A stretch of DNA of 64,000 nucleotides from Candidatus Enterococcus moelleringii (GCF_017377575.1 NZ_JAFREM010000001.1:40529-104528); one strand, 5' to 3'; positions 37,405 through 46,451 are shown, counted from the first letter of the stretch. Numbers and translations: made by a program. Notes: generated by a model from the letters alone, not told the origin.

Positions 37405-37969
37405 GTGTATTCCCTACTTCCTTAATAAATTGATCGATCAATTGCTGGCCCTTTTCGGTGCCGATTGATTCGGGGTGGAACTGCAATCCGTAGACCGGAT
37501 ACTTTTTATGTTGAACAGCCATGATACAGCCGTCGCATTCAGCGACAATTTCCAATGCTTCTGGAAAACTTTCTTTTTCAATCATCAATGAGTGATAACG
37601 CATCACCTGCAGCGGCGTCTGAATTTCTTTGAAGCATCCTTTTGCTTTAAAGAAAATCGTGGACTGTTTACCGTGCATAATCGTTGGAGCCAAAACCACT
37701 TTGCCGCCGAAAACTTCGCCGATGGCTTGGTGCCCTAAGCAAATGCCTAAAATCGGTTTGTCGCGATAAAAGCGGCGAATGACTTCTTCCATCAAACCCG
37801 CATCGGCTGGTTTGCCTGGTCCCGGCGAAAGGACAATTCCGTCAGCCTCTTCAGCTAGCTGGAATAATTCTGGCGCGTCATTGCGTACAACGACTAAATC
37901 ATCCTCACTGCCGAATTGGTGAACCAGGTTATACGTAAAGGAATCATAATTATCAATTAATAAGATCAT
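37388..37969 (-). CDS. trpG: Anthranilate synthase glutamine amidotransferase subunit
   Basis: A 193-residue class I amidotransferase. The nucleophile is Cys77 in GICLGHQ and the His-Glu pair is in LQFHPES (about 164-170). SPGPGKP forms the oxyanion region. PabA would look similar, but its position between trpE and trpD supports the trp role, possibly shared with folate synthesis. It overlaps trpE by 4 bp. Confidence 0.96.
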   Translation of the reverse strand: MILLIDNYDSFTYNLVHQFGSEDDLVVVRNDAPELFQLAEEADGIVLSPGPGKPADAGLMEEVIRRFYRDKPILGICLGHQAIGEVFGGKVVLAPTIMHGKQSTIFFKAKGCFKEIQTPLQVMRYHSLMIEKESFPEALEIVAECDGCIMAVQHKKYPVYGLQFHPESIGTEKGQQLIDQFIKEVGNTHATII

Positions 37970-39327
37970 TTTCCTACCTCCAATAATGCTTTGGCTTTCT
38001 GCATGGTTTCTAAGTATTCGCTGGTGGGATCAGAATCATAAACCACTCCGCCACCGGCTTGTACGTGGGCTTTTTTGTCCTTGACCACCATGGTACGGAT
38101 GGCAATGGCGAAATCCGCTTGGTTGTCACAGGATAGATAGCCAACTGCTCCGGCATAGATGGAACGCTTGACCGGCTCCCATTCGTAAATCCGGGTCATC
38201 GCCCGAATCTTCGGTGCTCCGCTGACGGTTCCCGCCGGTAATGTTGCTTTCAGGGCATCCATCGCGGTTTGATCCTTCCGCAGCTTGCCTTCTACTAAGG
38301 AAACAATATGCATTACGAACCGATAACGCTCAATTGTCATGAACAATGGAACATGCACACTGCCGATTTCTGAAACCTTGCCGATATCATTTCGACCAAG
38401 GTCGATTAACATCTGATGCTCTGCGATTTCTTTTTCATCGGTTAACAGCTCTTCAGCCAAACCGTCATCTTCAATTTCATTTAAGCCCCGGCGTCGTGTG
38501 CCGGCAATTGGATTAGTTGTCACCGTGTCACCCTTCACCCGCACCAGACTTTCCGGCGAGCTGCCGATCACTGTTACCTCAGGAAAAGGCAGGTAGTACA
38601 AGTAAGCCGATGGATTCGTCACTCGCAAATGGCGATAGTAATGAAACGGCTCAACTGGAAAATCAGCACTCAATCGTTGGGAAGGAACGACTTGGAATAA
38701 ATCTCCTTCGCGAATGTATTGCTTGGCTTGTTCCACCACTGCTTCATATTCCGCTTGCGTAAAGTTGCTGGTGAAGCTCAGCTTGATCGGCTCCAGCGGC
38801 TGATTTTCTTCCTTCTGCAACGTGAAGATTTCCGCTTCGATTTTTGCCACCCGCTCTTTTAAAACTTCTTCGCCGCACTGACTGTAAAGATCGCTGGCCA
38901 CAATATTTAAGGTTTGCTGCTGATGATCATAAATCACGAAAGTTTCAAATAAGTAAAACTGCATATCCGGCAACCCTAGTGCATCCTCAGGAATCGTTCC
39001 AAGGTCTTCATATAAAGCCGCAATGTCATAACCGACATAGCCAATCGCTCCACCTTCAAATGGAAGTCCCTCCATTGGTTCATCCTTCAACACATACCGC
39101 TCTAACTCCTTCAATGGATCGGCACAAGCATAATGGGTATCGTCAAAATAAAACTCATTGTCCAAAAACTGAATATGATGAACCGGATTAAAAGCGATTA
39201 ACGAGTAACGATTCGTCTCTGAATCCCGCGGAATACTTTCCAATAAGCATTTCGACTCGCCAGTTAAGCGAAAATACAACGAAACCGGTGTGACACAATC
39301 AGCGCTCAATTTTTTTAAAATTTTCAT
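37966..39327 (-). CDS. trpE: Anthranilate synthase component I
   Basis: A 453-residue chorismate-using enzyme. The N-terminal feedback motif LLESIPRDSETNRYSLIAF (about 34-52) resembles the LLES tryptophan-binding site. C-terminal landmarks are PIAGTRRRG, DLGRNDIGKV and GTVSGAPKIRAM. I choose the ATG at 39325-39327, 9 nt after AAAGG; other in-frame starts lie 9-18 nt upstream. It is the first gene of the operon, directly behind two T-box leaders. Confidence 0.96.
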   Translation of the reverse strand: MKILKKLSADCVTPVSLYFRLTGESKCLLESIPRDSETNRYSLIAFNPVHHIQFLDNEFYFDDTHYACADPLKELERYVLKDEPMEGLPFEGGAIGYVGYDIAALYEDLGTIPEDALGLPDMQFYLFETFVIYDHQQQTLNIVASDLYSQCGEEVLKERVAKIEAEIFTLQKEENQPLEPIKLSFTSNFTQAEYEAVVEQAKQYIREGDLFQVVPSQRLSADFPVEPFHYYRHLRVTNPSAYLYYLPFPEVTVIGSSPESLVRVKGDTVTTNPIAGTRRRGLNEIEDDGLAEELLTDEKEIAEHQMLIDLGRNDIGKVSEIGSVHVPLFMTIERYRFVMHIVSLVEGKLRKDQTAMDALKATLPAGTVSGAPKIRAMTRIYEWEPVKRSIYAGAVGYLSCDNQADFAIAIRTMVVKDKKAHVQAGGGVVYDSDPTSEYLETMQKAKALLEVGK

Positions 39328-39347
39328 TATGTTCATCCTTTCCAAAG

Positions 39348-39610
39348 AAAAAAGCCCCCAAGCCAGACTCGTGTCCAGCTTGAGGGCGCATTATGCACGG
39401 TACCACCTCAATGTATGCTTTATAAAAAGCATCTCTCCATCGATTGTCTATCAACAATCTTCCTCTATAACGGGAGTGCCCGTCATCCCCTACTATGATT
39501 CAAGGATGCTCCAACAAGTCCATTCATCAGGTGAAAAATGCTTCATTCTCATCACTAGAAGCTTTCTGTAATTTTTTCTTGCCCTGACTACTTCTCTTGT
39601 TTCTGATTTC
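39348..39610 (-). promoter_or_regulatory. Proximal tryptophan T-box riboswitch
   Basis: The T-box core AGGTGGTACCGTGC (39395-39408) is followed by a 14-bp terminator stem (39348-39386) with TTTTTTC. Upstream are CGGGCACTCCCG (stem III) and the likely specifier codon TGG (39511-39513) in TTGTTGGAGC. Uncharged tRNA-Trp would pair with TGG and the core and prevent termination. It is the second of two elements in series. Confidence 0.93.
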
Positions 39611-39617
39611 ATTCAAT

Positions 39618-39880
39618 AAAAAAAGCCCCCAAGTCGGACTGGTGTCCAACTTGAGGGCGGTTATTCCACGGTGCCACCTCAATATATGCTTAAAAAGCAT
39701 GTCTCTATCAGCTGTCTATCAACAGCCTTTCTCTATAACGGGAGTGCCCGGAAGCTCCTACTTAGGTTCAAAGCCTCAGTCCAAAAGTCCATTCGCATCA
39801 TTTCCCTTACTGATTCACAGCCCCATCAGCTCTCTGAAAAGAAAAAATCATGTTACTACTCTTTTGTATGACATCTATTT
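39618..39880 (-). promoter_or_regulatory. Distal tryptophan T-box riboswitch
   Basis: Core AGGTGGCACCGTGG (39666-39679), terminator with TTTTTTT (39618-39657), stem III CGGGCACTCCCG and specifier TGG (39781-39783) in TTTTGGACTG. The layout is the same as in the proximal copy but the sequence has diverged in stem I. Transcription from the promoter at 39887-39915 passes this element first. Confidence 0.93.
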
Positions 39881-39886
39881 TTTAAT

Positions 39887-39915
39887 AGAATACGCCTGTT
39901 TATGAGAAGAGTCAA
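39887..39915 (-). promoter_or_regulatory. Promoter of the trp operon
   Basis: TTGACT (39910-39915), a 17-bp spacer and TATTCT (39887-39892), directly upstream of the first T-box. Confidence 0.82.
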
Positions 39916-39944
39916 GTGTTTTATGATAAAATATTCAGCTTTTT

Positions 39945-41048
39945 TTAATACAAACGCTCAGGCATCATACTTTCCAAGAAACCCCAGACACCATTGCTGA
40001 TTCGCAGCTCCTCACAATCAAAACGAGAAAGCTCTTGGCGAATCAAATTCTCTTGACCATTCAATACTTTTGGCAGCCAGTTAGGGTCCAGCAGCAAGGC
40101 TTTACCCAACGCTACTGCATCTGCTTGAGCCAAGATAGCTTCCGCATCTTTTCCTACCCGAACGTCCCCGACACCGATCAACGGCAAACGCCCATTAATC
40201 TTTTCGTAGACATAAGCCATCATGGATTTTTCCTGGTAGTCTTCGCTCACCGATACTTTATCGGCTTGATTCAAGGAAATGTGCAAATAATCCAGCCCCA
40301 TTTCGGCCAACTGACCCACTAAATACAGCGTATCCGCAAAACGAATCCCTGGATTTTCGTATTCTTCTGGTGAAAAACGATAGCCGACAATAAAATTCTC
40401 CACGCCTGATTCATCCACCGCCGAAGTCACCGCTTGAACCACTTCTTTAATGAAGCGAAAACGTTTCTCCAAACTGCCGCCCCACTCATCTTCCCGGCGA
40501 TTGGAATGAGGAGAGAAAAACTGCTGAAGCAAATACGTATTAGCGCCATGCAATTCCACGCCATCAAAACCAGCAGCAATCGCTCGTTTGGTTGCCGCTT
40601 TGAAATTGCTGATTAAGGCAACAATTTCTTCACTTTCCAACGCTCGCGGAGTTTCCGCATCTGGCCGTTCCGCTGCCACTGCACTAGCCGATACCGGCTG
40701 AGTACCCCGCAGCACCTGACTGTTAGTCATCCGGCCGCCATGGAAAATCTGTAAAATCGCCTTGGTACCGTTTTTCTTAATCCCGGCTGCTAATTTGGCT
40801 AAACCAGGAATGAATTTGTCGTCGTAAACACCTAATTCCCCTTCCCAGCCTTTGCCGTCTGGTTGAACATTGGCTGCTCCAGTAATCACTGCGCCAATTT
40901 CTCCAGCTCGCATGCTGTAATAGTCAATCTCATCTTGAGTGACTACTCCATCATAAAAGCTCATTTTGGTAGTCATCGGTGCCATCATGATTCGGTTCTT
41001 TAATGTTAACCCGCGTTTGAAGGTTAGTTTTTCATTGATCGTTGACAT
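39945..41048 (-). CDS. NADH:flavin oxidoreductase (Old Yellow Enzyme family)
   Basis: A 367-residue FMN-binding TIM barrel. It has RIMMAPMTTKMS near 22-33, the active-site region GFDGVELHGANTYLLQQFFSPHSNRR (about 155-180) with the His/Asn pair, and a late GVGDVRVGKDAEAIL phosphate-binding strand. It likely reduces activated double bonds. AAAGGAGC precedes the start. No neighbour indicates the substrate. Confidence 0.9.
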   Translation of the reverse strand: MSTINEKLTFKRGLTLKNRIMMAPMTTKMSFYDGVVTQDEIDYYSMRAGEIGAVITGAANVQPDGKGWEGELGVYDDKFIPGLAKLAAGIKKNGTKAILQIFHGGRMTNSQVLRGTQPVSASAVAAERPDAETPRALESEEIVALISNFKAATKRAIAAGFDGVELHGANTYLLQQFFSPHSNRREDEWGGSLEKRFRFIKEVVQAVTSAVDESGVENFIVGYRFSPEEYENPGIRFADTLYLVGQLAEMGLDYLHISLNQADKVSVSEDYQEKSMMAYVYEKINGRLPLIGVGDVRVGKDAEAILAQADAVALGKALLLDPNWLPKVLNGQENLIRQELSRFDCEELRISNGVWGFLESMMPERLY

Positions 41049-41234
41049 TGAATCAGCTCCTTTTTGATTAGAATAACACGCTAGCTCGGGCTAAGGAATT
41101 GATTTTTCTAAAAACCGAGAAAAATCATTCCTATTCTCGTACGCACACCATCTTGCTAAACTGCTCAAGTGTTTTATTTGTTGTAGTCTATTCATTTCTT
41201 TCTGCATTTATATAACTGCGAAAAGCAAGACTGG

Positions 41235-41266
41235 CAAAAAAGCAACCCTGAATTCAGGATTGCTTC
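41235..41266 (-). terminator. Intrinsic terminator after HesB-like gene
   Basis: GCAATCCTGAATTCAGGGTTGC folds into a near-perfect hairpin followed by TTTTTT on the minus strand. Confidence 0.85.
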
Positions 41267-41272
41267 AACTAG

Positions 41273-41611
41273 CTATTTCTTTAATAAAATATTTGGATCT
41301 AACGTGCCGCTTTCATTCTTCAAGGAGAATGTGCTCAGGCGTTCGTTGAAGTCGATAACGACCTCGTTGCCTAAGAAAACTTTTTCTTCATCAGAAATGT
41401 AGACGTTAAACTGATCGTTTTCTAATTTTTCTTGGAATTGTCCGGTTGGTTCGTCGGCTGGAATAATTTGGAACTTATCCCCTACCGCACAAGAACCGCC
41501 CACAGTTGAAAATTGGTTAGAGCCATCGTTTAAAGCCAGGATAAACCCGCTATTAGAATCGAGTTTGTTGGTTAATGCATCCACTGCTTGATCACGAATT
41601 GTAAGTTTCAT
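41273..41611 (-). CDS. HesB/IscA-like protein of the FeS-biosynthesis family
   Basis: A 112-residue protein with a HesB-type beta fold. The single Cys is in TVGGSCAVGDKFQIIP; the C-terminal CxC of true IscA is missing. Firmicute members are often called 'iron-sulfur cluster biosynthesis family' without proof of function. I start at the ATG after GAGGAGGAG; the longer frame upstream is ribosome-binding-site sequence. It lies downstream of the HAD phosphatase gene. Confidence 0.75.
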   Translation of the reverse strand: MKLTIRDQAVDALTNKLDSNSGFILALNDGSNQFSTVGGSCAVGDKFQIIPADEPTGQFQEKLENDQFNVYISDEEKVFLGNEVVIDFNERLSTFSLKNESGTLDPNILLKK

Positions 41612-41681
41612 AGTTATCTCCTCCTCTTCTTCTGAATTATAACGCGAGAAAAAAGGAGACCAAAACAATCTGCTCACAAAA

Positions 41682-42494
41682 TTATTGCATTACCCAACGT
41701 TCCAATGCTTCTTTTACGCCGTCTTCTGCGTTGGAAGCAACTTCGTATTTAGCCACTGCTTTGACTTCAGGTGTGCCATTGCCCATTGCTACCGATACAC
41801 CGGCGTATTTTAACATAGACAAATCATTTTCTGCATCGCCAATAGCCATTACTTCTTCTTGCTTGATACCTAAATGATCTGCCAATTCTTTTACCGCTGA
41901 ACCTTTGCTGGCATCTTTGTTTAAAATTTCCAAATAATACGGAGAGCTGGTTACCAAGGTATACTCTTCAAATAAATGCTTCGGAATTTTTTCGATAGCA
42001 GCTTTTAAAATTTCCGGCTCATCAATCATCATTAATTTTACTGCTGACACTTCATCAGCGATTTCTTCTGGTGTCCGATATTTCAATGGCAGATTTACCA
42101 TGTGTGCTTCATTGACTGAGTAACGGCTGATATCACGATTCGAGGTATAAATTGCATCACGATCGACAGTATGAATGTGCACACCGATTTTACGTGCCAG
42201 CATGTCAAAATACAAATAATCGTCTCGGGTTAACCCATGTTGAGATACGACATCCCAAGTGTTGGTGTTTAACACTAAACTACCATTATAAGAAATGACA
42301 TAGTCATCTGCAGATAATAAATCCAAGGTATCTAATTGTTCCAACGCCCCTGATAAAGGCCGACCAGTACAAATGACAATGTACGCGCCAGTTTTCCGGG
42401 CTTTTTTAACACTTTCTACAACGGCTGGCGAAAGCTCGCCCCGTTCATTTAATAAGGTTCCGTCCATATCAATGGCAACTAATTTTACTGACAT
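41682..42494 (-). CDS. Cof-type HAD-IIB phosphatase
   Basis: A 270-residue HAD hydrolase. Motif I is DMDGTLLNE (about 9-17, nucleophile the first Asp), motif II ICTGRP, motif III the Lys in NKDASKGSAVKELA, motif IV GDAENDLSML. The type IIB cap is present. It resembles YidA-like sugar-phosphate phosphatases. TAGGAGG precedes the start. It is possibly co-transcribed with the HesB-like gene (70 bp gap). Confidence 0.92.
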   Translation of the reverse strand: MSVKLVAIDMDGTLLNERGELSPAVVESVKKARKTGAYIVICTGRPLSGALEQLDTLDLLSADDYVISYNGSLVLNTNTWDVVSQHGLTRDDYLYFDMLARKIGVHIHTVDRDAIYTSNRDISRYSVNEAHMVNLPLKYRTPEEIADEVSAVKLMMIDEPEILKAAIEKIPKHLFEEYTLVTSSPYYLEILNKDASKGSAVKELADHLGIKQEEVMAIGDAENDLSMLKYAGVSVAMGNGTPEVKAVAKYEVASNAEDGVKEALERWVMQ

Positions 42495-42621
42495 ATTTTC
42501 CTCCTAATGCATCTGCATCTTAAAAGTTTCTTCCATTTACCAGTTAAACACAACACCGAACCTACTGCAAGAATTTCTTAATCCAGCAACGAATCTTTAC
42601 CCAATGTTCCAAAAAAAGGCA

Positions 42622-42652
42622 AAGAAAAAACACCGCGTAAGCAGTGTTTAGT
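42622..42652 (-). terminator. Intrinsic terminator after FNT gene
   Basis: AAACACTGC pairs with GCGGTGTTT, followed by TTTTTTC on the minus strand; the stem begins inside the stop-codon region. Confidence 0.8.
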
Positions 42653-43520
42653 CGACATATGAAGTGTCTGTTTTATTTAGCCAAGCGTAACCTAGACCCA
42701 TCACTAATCCGCCGCCGACAAAGTTGCCGATCAACGTGAAGAACAGGTTGTGTAAAACACTGGCTGCATTCATGCCTTCAATGGTTCCATGAGAAGCAAA
42801 GTAAGCAAGTGAAAATGCTGGGAAGTTAGCAATAACGTGCTCAAATCCTAAGAAAGCAAAGATGAAAATGATGAAAATAATTGCCATAATTTTAGCTGCA
42901 TCATCCTTCATACGCATGCTGGCTAAAACGGCAATGTTAACAACGATATTGGCGAACATACCTTCAACCAAAATTTGAAGCGTTGATTTACTTAATTTAT
43001 CAGCAATCCCGGTAAACATATAGTTGCCTGGTTCTAAGTGACCAAAAGGTGCAGTTAGTGACAACAAGTAGCCGCAAAGAACGCCGCCGATTAAGTTGAA
43101 AAAGATACACGTGAATAATAATTTTGCTGCAAAGCTTAATGAAACCTTTTTGCGGTAAACACCGACAGTCATATACAGCATGTTAGAAGTGCCAAGCTCC
43201 GCGTTCATAAAGATGATCATTACCAATGACCAGCTGAACATAAAGGCATAGCTCATTTTTTCCAAACCTGGGATGGCTTGCTGCGTACGAATCGCAATGT
43301 AAAAGGCAATCGCTGTTCCTAAAGCTAAGAACAAGCAAGCCAACATTGAACGGACGGCATAACGAGGCAGGCTGCCCTCAAATAATTCTTTTTTCTTCTT
43401 GATTGACTTGTCTAATTGACTCATTAATGGGAAATATTTCACAGCTGGTTGAGTTGTTGCATTATTTTTTGAATTTTCCATCGTATCCTCATCTATTTCC
43501 ATTGTTAGATTTGTTTTCAT
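42648..43520 (-). CDS. Formate/nitrite transporter (FNT) family channel
   Basis: A 290-residue membrane protein with six predicted helices after a 55-residue charged cytosolic N-terminus. FNT features include NAELGTSNMLYMTVGVYRKK (about 106-125), FFNLIGGVLCGYL, MFANIVVNIAVLASMRM (about 185-200) and LGNFVGGGLVMGLGYAW near the C-terminus. The start is the ATG after GGAAGG. Members move formate, nitrite, lactate or hydrosulfide. An FNR-like palindrome in its promoter suggests oxygen-linked control and thus formate, by inference. Confidence 0.88.
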   Translation of the reverse strand: MKTNLTMEIDEDTMENSKNNATTQPAVKYFPLMSQLDKSIKKKKELFEGSLPRYAVRSMLACLFLALGTAIAFYIAIRTQQAIPGLEKMSYAFMFSWSLVMIIFMNAELGTSNMLYMTVGVYRKKVSLSFAAKLLFTCIFFNLIGGVLCGYLLSLTAPFGHLEPGNYMFTGIADKLSKSTLQILVEGMFANIVVNIAVLASMRMKDDAAKIMAIIFIIFIFAFLGFEHVIANFPAFSLAYFASHGTIEGMNAASVLHNLFFTLIGNFVGGGLVMGLGYAWLNKTDTSYVD

Positions 43521-43562
43521 TTGTTTCCTTCCTTCTCCTATACTAGGGCCATAACTGAACAT

Positions 43563-43591
43563 ATAATACATGATTTGCATCATGTTTTCAA
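43563..43591 (-). promoter_or_regulatory. FNT promoter with spacer palindrome
   Basis: TTGAAA (43586-43591), a 17-bp spacer and TATTAT (43563-43568). The spacer is almost filled by ACATGATTTGCATCATGT (43568-43585), a perfect 7-bp inverted repeat whose core TGAT-N4-ATCA equals the FNR/CRP-type half-site arrangement. Confidence 0.78.
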
Positions 43592-43680
43592 CATGTTTTT
43601 CATTAATCTTTTATCATGTAGGTCTTTTAACAAATTAATAAAAGGGTTATCATTAAGAAAACGAGTCAGGAGGAAATGGT

Positions 43681-44133
43681 ATGGTCAAACAAATCTTAAA
43701 AGCAGAGGTAGAATCTTTAGGCGGATTACAGCTGAAATGCTCAGCACGAGGGTTTGAATTTTTAATCGACGAACCGGAAAATGTTGGCGGTACCAATCAG
43801 GCGATGAATCCACTGGAAGCCTTGCTTTGTTCTTTAGGCGCCTGCAAGATGATGGTGGCCCGCTTCTTCTATCAGCCCCATAAAATCCAGCTGAAATCGA
43901 TGAAGGTAGAAATTCTAGGGGAAATCGACTCCGATCGTCTGAAAGGCCAGCCCGATATAAAGGTGGGATTCTCAAAAATCACTACGAACTATACGATTGT
44001 CGCTGAAAACACGCAAGAAGAAATTGATGACTTTATTGCCTTCATTGAGCGCACCTGCCCGGTTAAGGACACTATCGTCAACACCCCGGATATGGAAACT
44101 AATCTTTCCTTTGAAAAATATACCGTTAACTAA
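43681..44133 (+). CDS. OsmC-family protein
   Basis: A 150-residue OsmC/Ohr-fold protein. The two usual cysteines are present in ALLCSLGACKMM (about 43-54, the second being typical) and in ERTCPVKDTI (about 124). Relatives reduce organic peroxides or bind acyl groups. AGGAGG precedes the start. It is divergent from the FNT gene. Confidence 0.86.
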   Translation: MVKQILKAEVESLGGLQLKCSARGFEFLIDEPENVGGTNQAMNPLEALLCSLGACKMMVARFFYQPHKIQLKSMKVEILGEIDSDRLKGQPDIKVGFSKITTNYTIVAENTQEEIDDFIAFIERTCPVKDTIVNTPDMETNLSFEKYTVN

Positions 44134-44175
44134 TTGTCCATCGCCTCATTCCCATAGCATTGAAAGGTGATTCTT

Positions 44176-44385
44176 ATGTTCGAATTTTTTGGTACTACTA
44201 GGATGATTTTTGTTTTTTCATTGATTGCTTTAGCAGCAGCAGGATTTTTCATAATGAAGGGAGCAGTTAAATCCTTCGCAGGAAGACGAGTAATACAACT
44301 GTCTTTCCTTCTAGTAGGCATCGTAGTAGAATTAGTGATCCTATACCTAATTTTGTTCATTTTACTTTTTGGTTACAACTGCTAA
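44176..44385 (+). CDS. Small two-helix membrane protein, unknown
   Basis: A 69-residue protein with two hydrophobic helices (about 9-27 and 42-65) joined by a short basic loop (KGAVKSFAGRR). I use the ATG at 44176, 6 nt after AAAGGTGA. It follows the osmC-like gene by 42 bp and precedes a terminator. I do not recognise a family. Confidence 0.6.
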   Translation: MFEFFGTTRMIFVFSLIALAAAGFFIMKGAVKSFAGRRVIQLSFLLVGIVVELVILYLILFILLFGYNC

Positions 44386-44398
44386 ATCTTCTCAGCAA

Positions 44399-44438
44399 AT
44401 AGAACCTCAACACCTTTATTAGCGTGTTGAGGTTCTTT
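44399..44438. terminator. Bidirectional terminator
   Basis: A perfect 13-bp stem AGAACCTCAACAC/GTGTTGAGGTTCT between convergent genes. Confidence 0.85.
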
Positions 44439-44443
44439 GCATT

Positions 44444-46375
44444 TTATTGAATTGGCGGCAAGACTGCCACTATACTTTTACTTAACGCAATATGAAGCGG
44501 TGAAGCTTCTTGATTAGTCTGCTTGACTTGATCCTTTGTACGAACTGAGGTGGCTGCTAGAGCAATCAAGCTGTCTCCTCTGAACAAATCAACGAAGTAT
44601 TTAGTTGAAATCGCGTCAGGAACCTCTGAATTGAAGCTTAGAGATGTAATCAGCTTGGTTCTTAATGTATCACCAATCGTAAAGCCAGTTTTCAAATCAG
44701 TTAATTCTGGCCGATCGTTTTCCTTGGCTTGGTCGTATTCCGTCAGATCATAGGCTTCGATAATCGCATTTAATTTTTCAGCGTAGCGTTTATCGGTCGC
44801 ATAACGGCCTTGCAAATGTTCCGTCGCATCTTTATAAGATTCTGTTTCAGATTTCCAAGTTGGCTTGTAGAAATCCTCATTACCCGAAATCCCTTCTTTG
44901 ATTAATTTCGCGTAATCCTCTAATGATTCTTTGTAAGACGGATATTTACGGAATTCAGCGGTAATTTGGAAACTGCTGCCGACTGCATCCTGTTCCAAGG
45001 TACGGAAGGATACACTGGTATCCTGATATTTACCCTTAATGCCGAAAAGGTTGAAGTTTGGTTCAGAAGCCAAGGCACTGTTGCCTGAGCCGCTTTCCAA
45101 AATCGCCTGTGCCAGCATAACAGAAGAGTAAATGCCGTTCTTTTGACCGACTTCTCTGGACATTTCGCCAATTTTTTCGATAAATTGGTCAGTGGTTTGG
45201 TTTTTGTTGAAAACAAACGGCTGATCACTGCTGTATTCCCCAAAAGCATTCGCTAAAGAAGAGGTCGCTTGTGGCAAGCCGGCAATGTTCACTCGTACCG
45301 CAAAGGTTGGCATAAAGCCGCTAAGACTGCCGATTTTAACTACATCACCTGGCTGCGGCGCATGAATATATTGGCCGTTGCCGATATAAATCGCTACGTG
45401 AGTGGTCACACTAGTTGGTGCTCCCCAGAATAATAAATCCCCTGGTTGCGCATCACTAACAGGAATTTGGGTACCAGAATATTGCTGATCGCCAGTCCAT
45501 CCACCAATGTAATGACCAGTAGCGGCTGCGTACACTGCATAAGCTAATCCGGAACAGTCAAACGCGTTCGGACCTTTGGCACCCCAAACATAAGGCTTGC
45601 CTAGATGGCGATACGCCTCTTGAACAATTGCATTTTGCACATCGTTACCAATAATTGGTGCAGTTTCGTTGGAAGGTATCCGCACATCACTGCTCTCAGG
45701 ATCAGGCTGTCTTGGCTGCTCAGGTGTTGCAGGTGCTGGAGCAGGTGTCGACTCTGACGTATTATCACTATCGTTTGATGGCGTTTTATCATCAGTTTGC
45801 TGCCCACTGCCTTGGTCTTCCGTCGGTTTTTCCGGAGCAGGTTTTGCTTCAACTATCAGTTGAACCTCAACATCAGCTTCCGGCATATTAAATGAATCGG
45901 TTGCTAGGTTGCTGCTTTTGATAACCTCACCGGTAGCACGATTCACAATTTTTACTTCTTTAATTCTTGTTTTATTGTTGTCCTTCAAGCTGACTGTGTA
46001 TTTTACCAAGCCATCTTTTTCAATCTCAGAAATACGATCAAAATGAAGCTGGTTGCCAGCACTATCAGTATAGACGGCTTGCGTTAACGGATTTCCCGCA
46101 ACAAACAAGCTGTATGTTTTAATTTCAGGTTCCGGTTCCGGCTCCGGCTCCGGTGTTGGTTCAGGCGTCGGTTCTGGTTCTGGTATTGGTTCTGGCGTTG
46201 GCTCCGGTTGCGGTGCTGGTTCCGGTGCTGGCACAGTGGAAGAATCCGTAGTCTGCTCAGATGACTGAACGGTAGATTCCTGTGTTTCTGCTGCCATAAC
46301 TTGTTGGGTTGACAGAACGGTAGGCGCAATAAGTACCCCTAAAGTCAATAAAGTTGTTAGCTTTTTATACTGCAA
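44444..46375 (-). CDS. Secreted cell-wall hydrolase: NlpC/P60 plus glucosaminidase
   Basis: A 643-residue exported protein. Signal peptide 1-28 (cleavage near VMAA), then a Pro-Glu repeat spacer (about 50-85), a small MucBP-like or bacterial Ig-like beta domain (about 88-178) and a second Ser/Pro linker. The NlpC/P60 domain (about 245-365) has Cys274 in FDCSG and His in THVAIYIG. A GH73 glucosaminidase domain (about 385-545) has the Glu in ILESGSGNS. The last 75 residues are of unknown type. The start is TTG after GAGGG. It should cut both peptide and glycan bonds of peptidoglycan. Confidence 0.88.
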   Translation of the reverse strand: MQYKKLTTLLTLGVLIAPTVLSTQQVMAAETQESTVQSSEQTTDSSTVPAPEPAPQPEPTPEPIPEPEPTPEPTPEPEPEPEPEIKTYSLFVAGNPLTQAVYTDSAGNQLHFDRISEIEKDGLVKYTVSLKDNNKTRIKEVKIVNRATGEVIKSSNLATDSFNMPEADVEVQLIVEAKPAPEKPTEDQGSGQQTDDKTPSNDSDNTSESTPAPAPATPEQPRQPDPESSDVRIPSNETAPIIGNDVQNAIVQEAYRHLGKPYVWGAKGPNAFDCSGLAYAVYAAATGHYIGGWTGDQQYSGTQIPVSDAQPGDLLFWGAPTSVTTHVAIYIGNGQYIHAPQPGDVVKIGSLSGFMPTFAVRVNIAGLPQATSSLANAFGEYSSDQPFVFNKNQTTDQFIEKIGEMSREVGQKNGIYSSVMLAQAILESGSGNSALASEPNFNLFGIKGKYQDTSVSFRTLEQDAVGSSFQITAEFRKYPSYKESLEDYAKLIKEGISGNEDFYKPTWKSETESYKDATEHLQGRYATDKRYAEKLNAIIEAYDLTEYDQAKENDRPELTDLKTGFTIGDTLRTKLITSLSFNSEVPDAISTKYFVDLFRGDSLIALAATSVRTKDQVKQTNQEASPLHIALSKSIVAVLPPIQ

Positions 46376-46422
46376 TATCTATCCCTCGCTTCTATTAGTC
46401 ATCAAAAATAATTTTTATCTTT

Positions 46423-46451
46423 ATTATAACATGAACTATTTTAGATGTCTA
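46423..46451 (-). promoter_or_regulatory. Promoter of the cell-wall hydrolase gene
   Basis: TAGACA (46446-46451), a 17-bp spacer and TATAAT (46423-46428), about 48 bp upstream of the TTG start. Confidence 0.78.

Noticed and set aside
39290..39905. Plus-strand ORFs opposite the T-box leaders
   Set aside because: They lie over structured leader RNA on the other strand, repeat each other because the T-boxes repeat, and lack ribosome binding sites.
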